A stretch of DNA of 64,000 bases from an uncultured Lachnospiraceae bacterium (GTDB lineage Bacteria; Bacillota; Clostridia; Lachnospirales; Lachnospiraceae). Positions within the stretch are counted from its first letter, which is position 1. Every line of letters starts with the position of its first letter. Positions 8,978 to 16,846 of the stretch are shown one piece after another. The translations under genes and the position numbers were made by a program. The stretch covers positions 1-64,000 of the forward strand of contig CAKRJY010000013.1 of NCBI GenBank assembly GCA_934352055.1, given 5' to 3'. The notes beneath the pieces are model-generated. The model ran no database searches, was not told the DNA's origin, and saw only the letters and a list, made by a program, of their open reading frames with translations.

Positions 8978-10015
8978 ATGGGTAAGTACAAAGGGCTGTT
9001 CTGGCCGGCAATCTTAGGCGTCAAGCATATGCCGAAGGTAAAGGAATCGGAGTTTTACAATGACGCGGGAGGGTTCCGCAGGGCTACGATCAATGACAAG
9101 ATGGCGTTCTTCCTGCAGCATCCCGTATGGGAGGGCAGGCCGGAGCTTTTTATGAAGACCGGGTCGCCAAAGGAAATATATGCCATGTCAGGCATGAGCG
9201 TCCATGGTTTGTGCAATCTTATCGGGCAGCCCGCACAGGCGCAGAGCATCGTGGATGGTTTCAACTATGTCGTGGAGCAGAAAGGGCTGAAAAAGGTGCA
9301 TTTCATCAGCGGGCTTTATGCGGAGGATGAGGTAAGGCGTGATCCCGACAAGGGAAAGGTACAGGGGATCCTGTTCCAGGGGAAGCCAGGGAAGCCCGTG
9401 GCTGTGCAGATTGCGGGCGGCGGGTTTGACGGCGTAGCCTCTTATTTGGAGAGCATCCCGGCAGCCATGGAGCTGCACAGGAGGGGATACAGTGTGTTTG
9501 TGCTGGTCTACCGTGTGAATGTGGAGCTGCATGAAACCGAACCGCAGGCCAAGGGCGAGGAGGCATCCAAGGATGTGCTGCCGGCGGTAAGGTATCTGAT
9601 GGGGCATCAGGCAGAGTACGGCTATACGATGGACGGCTTTGGTATGTTCGGGTTCTCCGCTGGAGGCCTGATGACGACAGCCTACGCATTTTCTGATTAT
9701 AAGGACTGCTGCCATAAACATAATCTGCCAAGGCCCGCCGCCATCTTCCCCATCTATGGCCTGCACTGGGAGCTTAAGGTTCACGAGAAGGACAAGGGGC
9801 TTGCTGTATTTTCTAGGGTCGGGCGGGATGACCCTACCGGTTTTGCGGCCGTGGAGAAAATCATCCCGGACATCAGGAAAGCGCTGGGGCAGGAAAATGT
9901 CGATATCGTCATGTATGATAAGCTGGGTCATGGCTTTGGCCTGGGGATAGATACTGCGGCAGATGGCTGGCTGCGGGATGCAGTCGCATTCTGGGAGAAG
10001 CATCGGAAATGTTGA
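8978..10015 (+). CDS. Alpha/beta hydrolase, lipase/esterase-like, second copy
   Basis: A 345-residue paralogue of the product of 6801-7895, with the same blocks in order: DKMAFFLQHPVW, AGGGF oxyanion region, GFSAGG nucleophile elbow, GRDDPTG for the acid and LGHGFGLG for the His. It lacks the N-terminal membrane helix and begins near the paralogue's FLPALFG segment, so it is probably cytosolic or has lost its anchor. AAGGAGGG precedes the ATG. Its codon use is visibly more G+C-rich than the first copy and the flanking genes, which argues for separate acquisition rather than recent tandem duplication. It ends 22 nt before repeat copy B. Confidence 0.8.
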   Translation: MGKYKGLFWPAILGVKHMPKVKESEFYNDAGGFRRATINDKMAFFLQHPVWEGRPELFMKTGSPKEIYAMSGMSVHGLCNLIGQPAQAQSIVDGFNYVVEQKGLKKVHFISGLYAEDEVRRDPDKGKVQGILFQGKPGKPVAVQIAGGGFDGVASYLESIPAAMELHRRGYSVFVLVYRVNVELHETEPQAKGEEASKDVLPAVRYLMGHQAEYGYTMDGFGMFGFSAGGLMTTAYAFSDYKDCCHKHNLPRPAAIFPIYGLHWELKVHEKDKGLAVFSRVGRDDPTGFAAVEKIIPDIRKALGQENVDIVMYDKLGHGFGLGIDTAADGWLRDAVAFWEKHRKC

Positions 10016-10037
10016 TTTGCTCTTCACGGATTTCAAC

Positions 10038-10184
10038 CTTTCTTTTGCAGATTATAAGAAAAATCAGTGTTTAAAGGAAGCAAATGATGTAGCAGATCCA
10101 TGGTATACGGGAGACTTTGAAGCAACATATCGCGATATTGTGGCGGGATGTGAAGGCCTCTTGGAATATTTAGGTTACAGATAA
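10038..10184 (+). repeat. 147-bp direct repeat, copy B
   Basis: Same length as copy A (762-908), with four substitutions and no indel. Beyond the stop codon the two sites differ completely: copy B runs straight into a hairpin terminator, as expected for the native end of a gene, whereas copy A runs into the remnant-rich region. Confidence 0.9.
10041..10184 (+). pseudogene. LMW protein tyrosine phosphatase, C-terminal fragment
   Basis: In frame with the stop at 10182-10184, the fragment encodes the last 47 residues of the phosphatase, from SFADYK through the DPWY acid motif to the terminal YLGYR. There is no active-site loop and no start, so it cannot be functional. It is the displaced 3' end of a second LMW-PTP allele, left by integration or recombination. 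Confidence 0.85.
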
Positions 10185-10188
10185 AAAG

Positions 10189-10230
10189 TGCCTGCCTTTT
10201 CTGTGTGAGAACAGGAAAGACAGGCATTTT
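10189..10230. terminator. Hairpin terminator, probably bidirectional
   Basis: TGCCTGCCTTTTCTGT (10189-10204) pairs imperfectly with ACAGGAAAGACAGGCA (10211-10226), followed by TTTT. It separates the phosphatase fragment from the convergent LUD gene. Confidence 0.7.
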
Positions 10231-10240
10231 GTGGGTTATT

Positions 10241-10879
10241 TTAGTAACCCCATTCACCTTCTACAAGGATTACTTTGATTCTGTTTTCGTCACGGCTGTT
10301 TCTGGTGATTACAATCTGATTACAGATGCAATCATTAGAGAGGCAGTCTCCGCAGCTTCCGTTTGCAGTACAAGGTGTTTTTTTGTCAAAGCGAAGAGCA
10401 TTTGGTGGGGATGCGATATTTCTTGCGCGCACCATAGCGGAATCTAAGTCATGGCAGACTTTATTCATGCCGGCAATGACAATGACTTGCTTTGGCCCGA
10501 AGATAAGTGCAGCAACACGATTGCCTGTGCCATCAATATTTACCAGTTGCCCATCAAGGGAAATGGCATTTGTACTCATGATAAAATTATCTGCAGAAAA
10601 AGTTTTGCGATAGATTTCATCAATTTCTTCCTGCGAATTCGCATTAGCACGGTCATATACAACCAGATCGGAACGGCTGGCAATGAGTTTGTCTAAGCCA
10701 ATTTCTTTCATGGTCATCGTACCACCCCAGGATACAGAAGAACCTTGTTTCATAAGCGAAGAAGCGAGGTTACATGCCTCTTCTGGTGTCTCACAATAAA
10801 ATCCTTCCATATGACGTTTTGCCAGATTTTTAATCAACTGATCGGCTAATATTTTGTGATGTTCTCTCTTTGGATCCAT
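10241..10879 (-). CDS. LUD-domain protein (LutC/YkgG-like, DUF162)
   Basis: A 212-residue single-domain LUD protein, with the family blocks VSWGGTMTMKEIGL, the central ADNFIMSTNAIS and NRVAALIFGPKQVIVIAG, and a Cys-rich tail (SCGDCLSNDC). LUD proteins take part in lactate utilisation complexes in Bacillus, but stand-alone copies like this are common in Clostridia and lack a proven role. The ATG at 10879 has GGAGG 8 nt upstream and is preferred over the ATG at 10894. No lutA/lutB partners are in the window. It diverges from the CobW-type gene. Confidence 0.85.
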   Translation of the reverse strand: MDPKREHHKILADQLIKNLAKRHMEGFYCETPEEACNLASSLMKQGSSVSWGGTMTMKEIGLDKLIASRSDLVVYDRANANSQEEIDEIYRKTFSADNFIMSTNAISLDGQLVNIDGTGNRVAALIFGPKQVIVIAGMNKVCHDLDSAMVRARNIASPPNALRFDKKTPCTANGSCGDCLSNDCICNQIVITRNSRDENRIKVILVEGEWGY

Positions 10880-10954
10880 AGAATTAACCTCCATTTCAAA
10901 AATGTTTTTTGTCGTTTTTGCATAATCTTTTTTTCTACAAAAGGAAAATTTCGA

Positions 10955-10985
10955 CCATTGTACACAAATGGATTTATGCTATAAT
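10955..10985 (+). promoter_or_regulatory. Promoter of the CobW-type GTPase gene, with a small palindrome
   Basis: TTGTAC (10958-10963), a 16-nt spacer and TATAAT (10980-10985) form a sigma-A-type promoter about 50 nt before the start codon. CCATT (10955-10959) and AATGG (10967-10971) flank the -35 as an inverted repeat and could be an operator. A Zur site was looked for but nothing matches it convincingly. Confidence 0.6.
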
Positions 10986-11036
10986 ATATGTTGCTATATT
11001 TATAAGCAGAAAGTCAAGAGAAAGAAGGATGAAATT

Positions 11037-12173
11037 ATGACAAAAATTGACATTATTTCTGGATTTTTAGGAGCAGGTAAGACAACCTTTATCAAGAAAA
11101 TGATTGATGAAGTTTACACTGGTGAGAAACTTGTATTAATAGAGAATGAATTCGGTGAAGTTGGTATCGATGGTGGATTTTTAAAAGATTCCGGTATTGA
11201 GATTTCAGAGATGAATTCTGGTTGCATCTGCTGCTCGTTGGTAGGAGATTTTGCAAAGAACTTACAGGAAGTTCTGGATAAATTTTCTCCAGACCGTATT
11301 TTGATTGAACCATCAGGTGTAGGCAAATTATCAGATGTTATGGCATCTGTGATTGATTTGGAAAAGACACATGATGTTAAGGTTAACGCACTTGTTACGG
11401 TTGTAAATGCATTAAAGGCATCGAAGCAGATGAAAGCCTTTGGAGAATTTTTTAACAATCAGATTGAATATGCGACAACGGTTGTATTGAGCAGAAGTCA
11501 GAAGGCTACACCGGAACAGTTGGAGTTTTGTGTAAAACAGATTCAAAAGCTCAATCCAAAAGCTGCGATTATCACAACACCTTGGGATGAAATTCAGGGA
11601 AGTCAGATCTTAAAGGTTATCGAAGGACAGGATAATCTTGAAATGAAGACATTAGCAGAAGCAGCACACGAGGCACATGAGCACGAGCATCATCATGACC
11701 ACGACCATCACCATGAACACGACCACGACCATGACCACGACCATGAGCACGAGCATCATCATGAGCATGACCACGATCACGACCATGAGCACGAGCATCA
11801 TCATGATCACGACCATGACCATGAACATCATCACGAGCATGGCGAAGGATGTACTTGTGGATGTCACGACCATGACCATGAGCACCATCATGCAGATGAT
11901 GTATTTACAAGCTGGGGCAAAGAGACACCACACATTTTTGAACGCGCAACGATTGAGCATGCGTTGAAAGCCTTTGCAGAAACAGAAGATTATGGAACGG
12001 TTATCCGTTCAAAAGGAATGGTACAGTCTACCGACGGCACATGGATTTACTTTGATCTGGTAGATGGCGAATATGAACTTCGTACAGGAGAGCCGGATTA
12101 TACAGGACGTCTTGTTGTTATTGGAACAGGTATTGATGAACATCAATTAGAGGAACTCTTTGGCATTGCATAA
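11037..12173 (+). CDS. CobW/ZNG1-family metal-chaperone GTPase with a long His-rich tract
   Basis: A 378-residue G3E P-loop GTPase thought to deliver Zn2+ or another divalent metal to client proteins. Walker A is GFLGAGKTT (residues 9-17), the metal-binding CXCC motif is SGCICCS (Cys63, 65, 66), and the C-terminal CobW_C domain (about 295-378) is present. Between the domains, residues about 212-285 form a tract with about 39 His alternating with Asp and Glu, plus a CTCGC cluster, which should bind many metal ions. The start at 11037 fits the family N-terminus (MTKIDIISGF) and has GAAGGA upstream; the in-frame ATG at 10968 lies upstream of the promoter -10. Confidence 0.9.
   Translation: MTKIDIISGFLGAGKTTFIKKMIDEVYTGEKLVLIENEFGEVGIDGGFLKDSGIEISEMNSGCICCSLVGDFAKNLQEVLDKFSPDRILIEPSGVGKLSDVMASVIDLEKTHDVKVNALVTVVNALKASKQMKAFGEFFNNQIEYATTVVLSRSQKATPEQLEFCVKQIQKLNPKAAIITTPWDEIQGSQILKVIEGQDNLEMKTLAEAAHEAHEHEHHHDHDHHHEHDHDHDHDHEHEHHHEHDHDHDHEHEHHHDHDHDHEHHHEHGEGCTCGCHDHDHEHHHADDVFTSWGKETPHIFERATIEHALKAFAETEDYGTVIRSKGMVQSTDGTWIYFDLVDGEYELRTGEPDYTGRLVVIGTGIDEHQLEELFGIA
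11671..11891 (+). repeat. Low-complexity CAY/GAY codon tract encoding the His-rich region
   Basis: About 220 bp of near-repeats of CAT/CAC with GAC/GAG codons. Such tracts change length by slippage, so the His number may vary between strains. Spurious frames on both strands come from this tract. Confidence 0.85.
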
Positions 12174-12231
12174 TGCAAGCCGGGAGATCTCTTGCTATTT
12201 TAAAACGAGAATAAGAGAGAGAGGATAGATT

Positions 12232-13182
12232 ATGGCAGAGATACCAGTATATTTTTTCACAGGTTTTATGGATAGTGGAAAAACCACATTGATTCAGGAA
12301 ACCTTATTTGAAAATGGTTTTGCAGAAGATGATGATCGCATTTTAATTATTGCCTGTGAGGATGGCGATATAGAGTACGATACAGAAAAGCTAAAAACAA
12401 TCAATGCATCCGTAGTAATGGTTGAATCAGAAGCTGATTTTAACACAGAGCATTTGCAGGAAATTGCTGATGAGTATCGTCCGGATGCAGTGTTTATTGA
12501 ATACAATGGTACCTGGGGCGTAGGGGATGTCTATGAAATGGAATTGCCTCGTAACTGGGTTATCGTGCAGTCTCTTGCAACGGTAGATGCCACGACATTT
12601 GAGATGTATATGGCAAATATGCGTCCAATGATGATGGAACAGTTTTTTCGCGCAGAGGTTGTTATTATCAATCGCTGTGATGATGATACACCAAAGAGCA
12701 AGTTCCGTGGCAATATTAAGGCGGTGAATCGTCCGGCTCAGATTGTTTACGAAAGAGCTGACGGAACGATTGATGACCGAGAAGAAGAATTGCCATTTGA
12801 CATCAATGCAGATGTTATTGAAATTTCAGATGCAGATTATGCACTCTGGTTTATGGATTGTATGGAAAATCCAAAGAAATATGATGGAAAGACAGTACAT
12901 TTCTTAGGACTTGTTTATAATCCAAAGGATGGCAAATTAAAACGTGGCGTTATTGTGCCGGGACGTTTTGCAATGACATGTTGTATCGAAGATATCACAT
13001 TTCTTGGTATGATGTGCAAGACAGGTATGGAGAACGCACCAGAGCATCGTTCCTGGATTGATCTTACGGCAAGAATCAAAGTAGAATTTGCCAAAGAATA
13101 TAAGGGTAGAGGTCCAATTCTTTATCCAATCGAACTAAAGCCAGCTGAAAAGCCAGAGGATGAACTCGTATATTTCAGCTAA
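12232..13182 (+). CDS. CobW-type GTPase fused to a TIGR03943/DUF1980-like domain
   Basis: A 316-residue protein. The N-terminal half is a CobW-type P-loop domain with Walker A GFMDSGKTT. The CXCC motif of the neighbouring GTPase is absent: the equivalent segment reads ACEDGDIEY. The C-terminal half (about 195-316), with KTVHFLGLVYNPKD and the RFAMTCCIED stretch, resembles the C-terminal domain of TIGR03943-type proteins, which usually pair with a predicted permease. That permease is not in this window. GAGAGGAT precedes the ATG. It sits 58 nt after the first CobW gene and is probably co-transcribed. A metal-related role is inferred from the family. Confidence 0.8.
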   Translation: MAEIPVYFFTGFMDSGKTTLIQETLFENGFAEDDDRILIIACEDGDIEYDTEKLKTINASVVMVESEADFNTEHLQEIADEYRPDAVFIEYNGTWGVGDVYEMELPRNWVIVQSLATVDATTFEMYMANMRPMMMEQFFRAEVVIINRCDDDTPKSKFRGNIKAVNRPAQIVYERADGTIDDREEELPFDINADVIEISDADYALWFMDCMENPKKYDGKTVHFLGLVYNPKDGKLKRGVIVPGRFAMTCCIEDITFLGMMCKTGMENAPEHRSWIDLTARIKVEFAKEYKGRGPILYPIELKPAEKPEDELVYFS

Positions 13183-13276
13183 TAAAATACGTATTTTTAT
13201 GCAAACGATTGCCGGGAAGTATCGTTACCCCGCAAGAAGCATATAAAATAGAAAATAAGAAAATGGGAGGACAACT

Positions 13277-14167
13277 ATGTATCCAATCGTAAAAAAAGAA
13301 AAACTTGCGGACAAGATTTTCTTGATGGATGTGAAGGCACCAAGAGTGGCAGATAACTGTCTGCCGGGACAGTTCATCATTGCAAAGATTGACGAGGTGG
13401 GAGAGAGAATTCCACTGACAATCTGTGATTATGACAGAGAAGCCGGCACAATTACTATTGTGTTCCAGACTGTTGGCGCGTCTACAGAAAGAATGTCACA
13501 TCTGGAAGTGGGAGAAAGCTTTATGGACTTTGTTGGTCCATTGGGGCAGCCATCAGAACTTTGTGTAGAAGAGAATCTGGAAGAGACAAAGAAGAAGAAA
13601 ATTGTTTTTATTGCCGGTGGTGTTGGTACAGCACCAGTATATCCACAGGTAAAATGGTTAAAAGAGCATGGCGTAGAAACAACAGTAATTATGGGTTCAC
13701 GTACAAAAGATCTGCTGTTCTATGTTGACGAAATGCGCGAAGTTGCCACCAAGCTTTGCGTGACAACAGATGATGGTAGTTATGGCTTCCATGGTATGGG
13801 AACAAATCAGTTGCAGGCACTTGTTGATGAAGGACAGGAATTTGACTGGTGTGTAGCAATTGGACCTATGATTATGATGAAATTTGTTTGTAAGCTTACC
13901 AAGGAACTTGGTATTCCTACGATTGTATCCATGAATCCAATTATGGTAGACGGAACAGGAATGTGTGGAGCATGTCGTCTTGTAGTAGGCGATGAGGTGA
14001 AATTTGCCTGTGTAGATGGACCGGAATTCGATGGTCATCTGGTAGATTTTGACCAGGCAATGTCCAGACAGCAGCAATACAAGACAGAAGAAGGTCGCGC
14101 GATGCTTGCTTTACAGGAAGGTGATACACACCACGGCGGATGCGGACATTGTGGAGGTGACGAATAA
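13277..14167 (+). CDS. nfnA: NADH-dependent ferredoxin:NADP+ oxidoreductase subunit A
   Basis: The 296-residue small subunit of the NfnAB electron-bifurcating transhydrogenase (also called sulfide dehydrogenase subunit beta), which couples NADPH to NAD+ and ferredoxin in anaerobes. It has an FAD-binding ferredoxin-reductase domain (RIPLTICDYD), an NAD-binding domain (FIAGGVGTAP) and a C-terminal [2Fe-2S] site with DGTGMCGACR and a further Cys. A Cys/His tail (GGCGHCGG) follows. GGGAGG precedes the ATG, and the stop overlaps the nfnB start by one base, implying coupled translation. Confidence 0.93.
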   Translation: MYPIVKKEKLADKIFLMDVKAPRVADNCLPGQFIIAKIDEVGERIPLTICDYDREAGTITIVFQTVGASTERMSHLEVGESFMDFVGPLGQPSELCVEENLEETKKKKIVFIAGGVGTAPVYPQVKWLKEHGVETTVIMGSRTKDLLFYVDEMREVATKLCVTTDDGSYGFHGMGTNQLQALVDEGQEFDWCVAIGPMIMMKFVCKLTKELGIPTIVSMNPIMVDGTGMCGACRLVVGDEVKFACVDGPEFDGHLVDFDQAMSRQQQYKTEEGRAMLALQEGDTHHGGCGHCGGDE

Positions 14168-15549
14168 TGGATGTAATGGTAAAAGTTCCAGTTAGTGAGC
14201 AGGATCCGAAGGTTCGTGCTACAAACTTTGAAGAAGTATGTTTGGGATACAATAAAGAAGAAGCTATGGAAGAGGCTTCTCGTTGTTTGAACTGTAAAAA
14301 TGCACAGTGTATCAAAGGATGTCCGGTCTCTATTCAGATTCCGGATTTCATTGCCGCTGTAAAAGAAGGCAATATCGAAAAAGCATATGAAGTTATCAGT
14401 GAGTCCTCTGCCCTTCCGGCAGTTTGTGGTCGTGTGTGTCCACAGGAGAGTCAGTGTGAAGGCAAGTGTATCCGTGGTATTAAGGGCGAAGCTGTTTCCA
14501 TCGGTAAATTGGAAAGATTTGTTGCTGATTGGGCGAGAGAAAACAACATTAAGCCACAGGGAGCAACCGAAAAGAATGGTCATAAGGTAGCTGTCATTGG
14601 TTCCGGTCCTGCAGGACTTACTTGTGCCGGAGATTTAGCAAAGCTCGGTTATGATGTTACTATTTTTGAAGCACTGCATGAAGCAGGTGGTGTACTCGTT
14701 TATGGTATTCCGGAATTCCGTCTTCCAAAGAGCAAGGTTGTTGCTGCAGAAGTAGAAAATGTAAAATCCCTCGGTGTTAAGATTGAGACAAATGTCATCA
14801 TTGGTCGTTCCGTTACCATTGATGAACTGATGGAAAAAGAAGGATTTGAAGCAGTATTTATTGGCTCTGGAGCAGGTCTTCCAAGATTTATGGGTATTCC
14901 TGGAGAACAGGCAAAGGGCGTATTCTCTGCAAATGAATTCCTTACAAGAAATAACCTCATGAAAGCATTCAAGGAAGGTTATGATACACCAATTGCACGA
15001 GGTAAAAAGGTCGTTGTTGTTGGTGGTGGAAATGTAGCTATGGATGCTGCAAGAACAGCGCTTCGTCTTGGGGCAGAAGTACATATTGTATATCGTCGTA
15101 GCGAGGCAGAATTGCCAGCACGTGTGGAAGAAGTACATCATGCAAAAGAAGAAGGCGTTATCTTTGATCTTTTGCAGAACCCAACAGAAATTCTTGTGGA
15201 TGAAGAAGGTTGTGTAAGGGGCATACGTATCATTAAGATGGAATTGGGTGAACCAGATGAATCCGGAAGAAGAAGTCCGGTTGAAATTCCTGGATCTGAA
15301 TATGAGATCGAAGCAGATACCGTGATTATGTCACTGGGTACTTCACCAAATCCATTGATTTCTTCTACAACGAAGGGATTGGATGTGAATCGCAGAGGCT
15401 GCATTATCTGTGAAGATGATGGTGCAACTTCAAAAGAAGCAGTATATGCAGGTGGCGACGCTGTAACAGGCGCTGCAACCGTAATTCTTGCAATGGGTGC
15501 AGGAAAAGCAGCTGCAAAGGGTATTCACGAATACTTTCAAAATAAATAA
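14167..15549 (+). CDS. nfnB: NADPH-dependent ferredoxin:NAD+ oxidoreductase subunit B (GltD-like)
   Basis: The 460-residue large subunit of NfnAB, homologous to the glutamate synthase small chain. The N-terminal domain carries Cys for two [4Fe-4S] clusters (CLNCKNAQCIKGCP, then CGRVCPQESQCEGKC). Two nucleotide-binding folds follow (VIGSGPAGLTCAGDLAKLG for FAD and VVGGGNVAMDAARTALRLG for NADPH), then the C-terminal GGDAVTGAATV. Because nfnA lies immediately upstream with a one-base overlap, the transhydrogenase role is much more likely than glutamate synthase, which would need gltB. Confidence 0.93.
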   Translation: MDVMVKVPVSEQDPKVRATNFEEVCLGYNKEEAMEEASRCLNCKNAQCIKGCPVSIQIPDFIAAVKEGNIEKAYEVISESSALPAVCGRVCPQESQCEGKCIRGIKGEAVSIGKLERFVADWARENNIKPQGATEKNGHKVAVIGSGPAGLTCAGDLAKLGYDVTIFEALHEAGGVLVYGIPEFRLPKSKVVAAEVENVKSLGVKIETNVIIGRSVTIDELMEKEGFEAVFIGSGAGLPRFMGIPGEQAKGVFSANEFLTRNNLMKAFKEGYDTPIARGKKVVVVGGGNVAMDAARTALRLGAEVHIVYRRSEAELPARVEEVHHAKEEGVIFDLLQNPTEILVDEEGCVRGIRIIKMELGEPDESGRRSPVEIPGSEYEIEADTVIMSLGTSPNPLISSTTKGLDVNRRGCIICEDDGATSKEAVYAGGDAVTGAATVILAMGAGKAAAKGIHEYFQNK

Positions 15550-15566
15550 GAATTATATATAAAAAG

Positions 15567-15612
15567 AAAAGCACTGCAGGATGATTCAAAAATCATGTTG
15601 CAGTGCTTTTTT
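15567..15612. terminator. Bidirectional terminator between nfnB and the CobD-like gene
   Basis: GCACTGCA (15571-15578) preceded by AAAA pairs with TGCAGTGC (15599-15606) followed by six T. The flanking A and T runs serve both convergent genes. Confidence 0.85.
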
Positions 15613-15628
15613 ATACGAAATATTCAAT

Positions 15629-16717
15629 TTAACGTAGCAGACAGTCTAATAAACGGCTGTTATCTTCTGGGTTCATAAAGCAGAAGCGGATATATTTGTC
15701 ATTCAAAAATGGGAAGGTTGAGCAATCGCGAATCATAAGTCCTTCTCGAATGGCACGGTCAAATAAGATGCTGCTGTTTAAATCTTCATCTACAATACGC
15801 ATCAGCATAAAATTAGCGGTTGGCTTGTATGGATGAAAACGCTTAGATTCGGCTAAGGTTTCATAGCAGCGTGTGCGCTCCTGTTGGATTAAAGCACGTG
15901 TTTTTTGAATATATGCTTCATCCTGGAACATAAGCTCTCCGGCAATTGCGGCGAGAGAATTGATCATCCATGGATTCTTTCGCTGATTCATATTGCGCAG
16001 CAAATCTTCATTGCCTGTAATAGCATACCCAAGACGAAGTCCGGGTGCAGCGAAGAACTTACTTGTTCCACGCAAGATGATGATATTATTATAATAAGCT
16101 GTTAAGGAAACAGCACTTGTGTGTTTTACATCATCTACAAATTCGATGTAGGTTTCGTCTACCATAACAAAAATGCCATGTTCTTTGCAGACATCAAGAA
16201 TGGTGCGCATATCATCTGATAAAATGCAGCTTGAAGTCGGATTATTCGGATTGCATAGAATTAAAAGATCTATGGTATCGTCTAATTTGGAAGTAAAATG
16301 TGCAGTGTCCAGTTTAAAACCGCTTTCTTCCTTGAGTGGATAATAAACAGTGGTGCCACCACCGAGTGAGACTTCACGTTCATATTCTGAGTAAGTAGGA
16401 CCTAAAATCATTGCTTTTTTCGGATGCTCGATCTGAATAAAAAGCGAGATGAGTTCAGTGGAACCATTGCCTACGATAATATTTTCTTTTTCTGTACCAA
16501 CATAATCAGCCATACGTTTTCGAAGGGTCGTGTATTCGCGGTCTGGATATGAGGTGATGCAGTCGATATGGCTGGCAAGATGTTCGCGTAATTTCGGCGA
16601 GATACCAAGGGGATTGACATTGGCAGAAAAACTGATGATATCTTCTTTGCGAATGCCGTAAATCTGTTCTATTTTTTCTAAATCACTTCCATGAAAATGG
16701 TCCTTGTGTGTTAGCAT
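15629..16717 (-). CDS. PLP-dependent class I/II aminotransferase, CobD/HisC-like
   Basis: A 362-residue fold-type I PLP enzyme. The Schiff-base Lys is K220 in RGTSKFFAAPGLRLGY, the ring-pairing Asp is 187 in VMVDETY, and the substrate-binding motif CNPNNPTS is at 155-162. The N-terminus (HFHGSD, FSANVNPLGIS) matches CobD threonine-phosphate decarboxylases more than HisC. No other cobalamin or histidine genes lie nearby, so a decarboxylase and an aminotransferase both remain possible. GGAGG lies 5 nt before the ATG. It diverges from the DUF5717 operon with overlapping promoters. Confidence 0.82.
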   Translation of the reverse strand: MLTHKDHFHGSDLEKIEQIYGIRKEDIISFSANVNPLGISPKLREHLASHIDCITSYPDREYTTLRKRMADYVGTEKENIIVGNGSTELISLFIQIEHPKKAMILGPTYSEYEREVSLGGGTTVYYPLKEESGFKLDTAHFTSKLDDTIDLLILCNPNNPTSSCILSDDMRTILDVCKEHGIFVMVDETYIEFVDDVKHTSAVSLTAYYNNIIILRGTSKFFAAPGLRLGYAITGNEDLLRNMNQRKNPWMINSLAAIAGELMFQDEAYIQKTRALIQQERTRCYETLAESKRFHPYKPTANFMLMRIVDEDLNSSILFDRAIREGLMIRDCSTFPFLNDKYIRFCFMNPEDNSRLLDCLLR

Positions 16718-16746
16718 GTTTTCCTCCTGTGAAGGACAAAGTTTAT

Positions 16747-16775
16747 TTGCATGTCCTTTCGAAATAGTTTATAAT
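16747..16775 (+). promoter_or_regulatory. Promoter of the DUF5717 operon
   Basis: TTGCAT (16747-16752), a 17-nt spacer and TATAAT (16770-16775) give a good sigma-A promoter about 70 nt before the TTG start. It is interleaved with the divergent promoter of the CobD-like gene. Confidence 0.65.
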
Positions 16776-16777
16776 TC

Positions 16778-16807
16778 ATTATAGTCTTTTTTCGTCGGAA
16801 ATTGCAA
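16778..16807 (-). promoter_or_regulatory. Promoter of the CobD/HisC-like gene
   Basis: On the minus strand TTGCAA (16807-16802), an 18-nt spacer and TATAAT (16783-16778) lie about 60 nt before the start. The two divergent -10 boxes are three bases apart, so RNA polymerases would compete. Confidence 0.6.
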
Positions 16808-16846
16808 CCGACAGAAGATAAAACGGCAGGAAAAGGGTGTCATATT

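Noticed and set aside
9963..10184. Chimeric 73-codon frame joining the esterase end to the phosphatase fragment
   Set aside because: Its first half is the out-of-frame tail of the esterase gene; only the 3' 144 bp match the phosphatase.
11671..11891. CRISPR-like or tandem-repeat array
   Set aside because: The repetition is codon-based and irregular, and it stays in frame within a protein-coding gene; there are no unique spacers.
11652..11967. Open frames on both strands across the His-rich tract (Met/Val-rich on minus, Met/Thr-rich on plus)
   Set aside because: They are low-complexity by-products of the CAY/GAY codon repeats inside a clear CobW-type gene and have no ribosome binding site.
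13183..13276. Riboswitch or structured leader before nfnA
   Set aside because: There is a palindrome (AAAATACGTATTTT at 13184) and a weak CGGG/CCCG pairing, but nothing matching a known class and no terminator stem.
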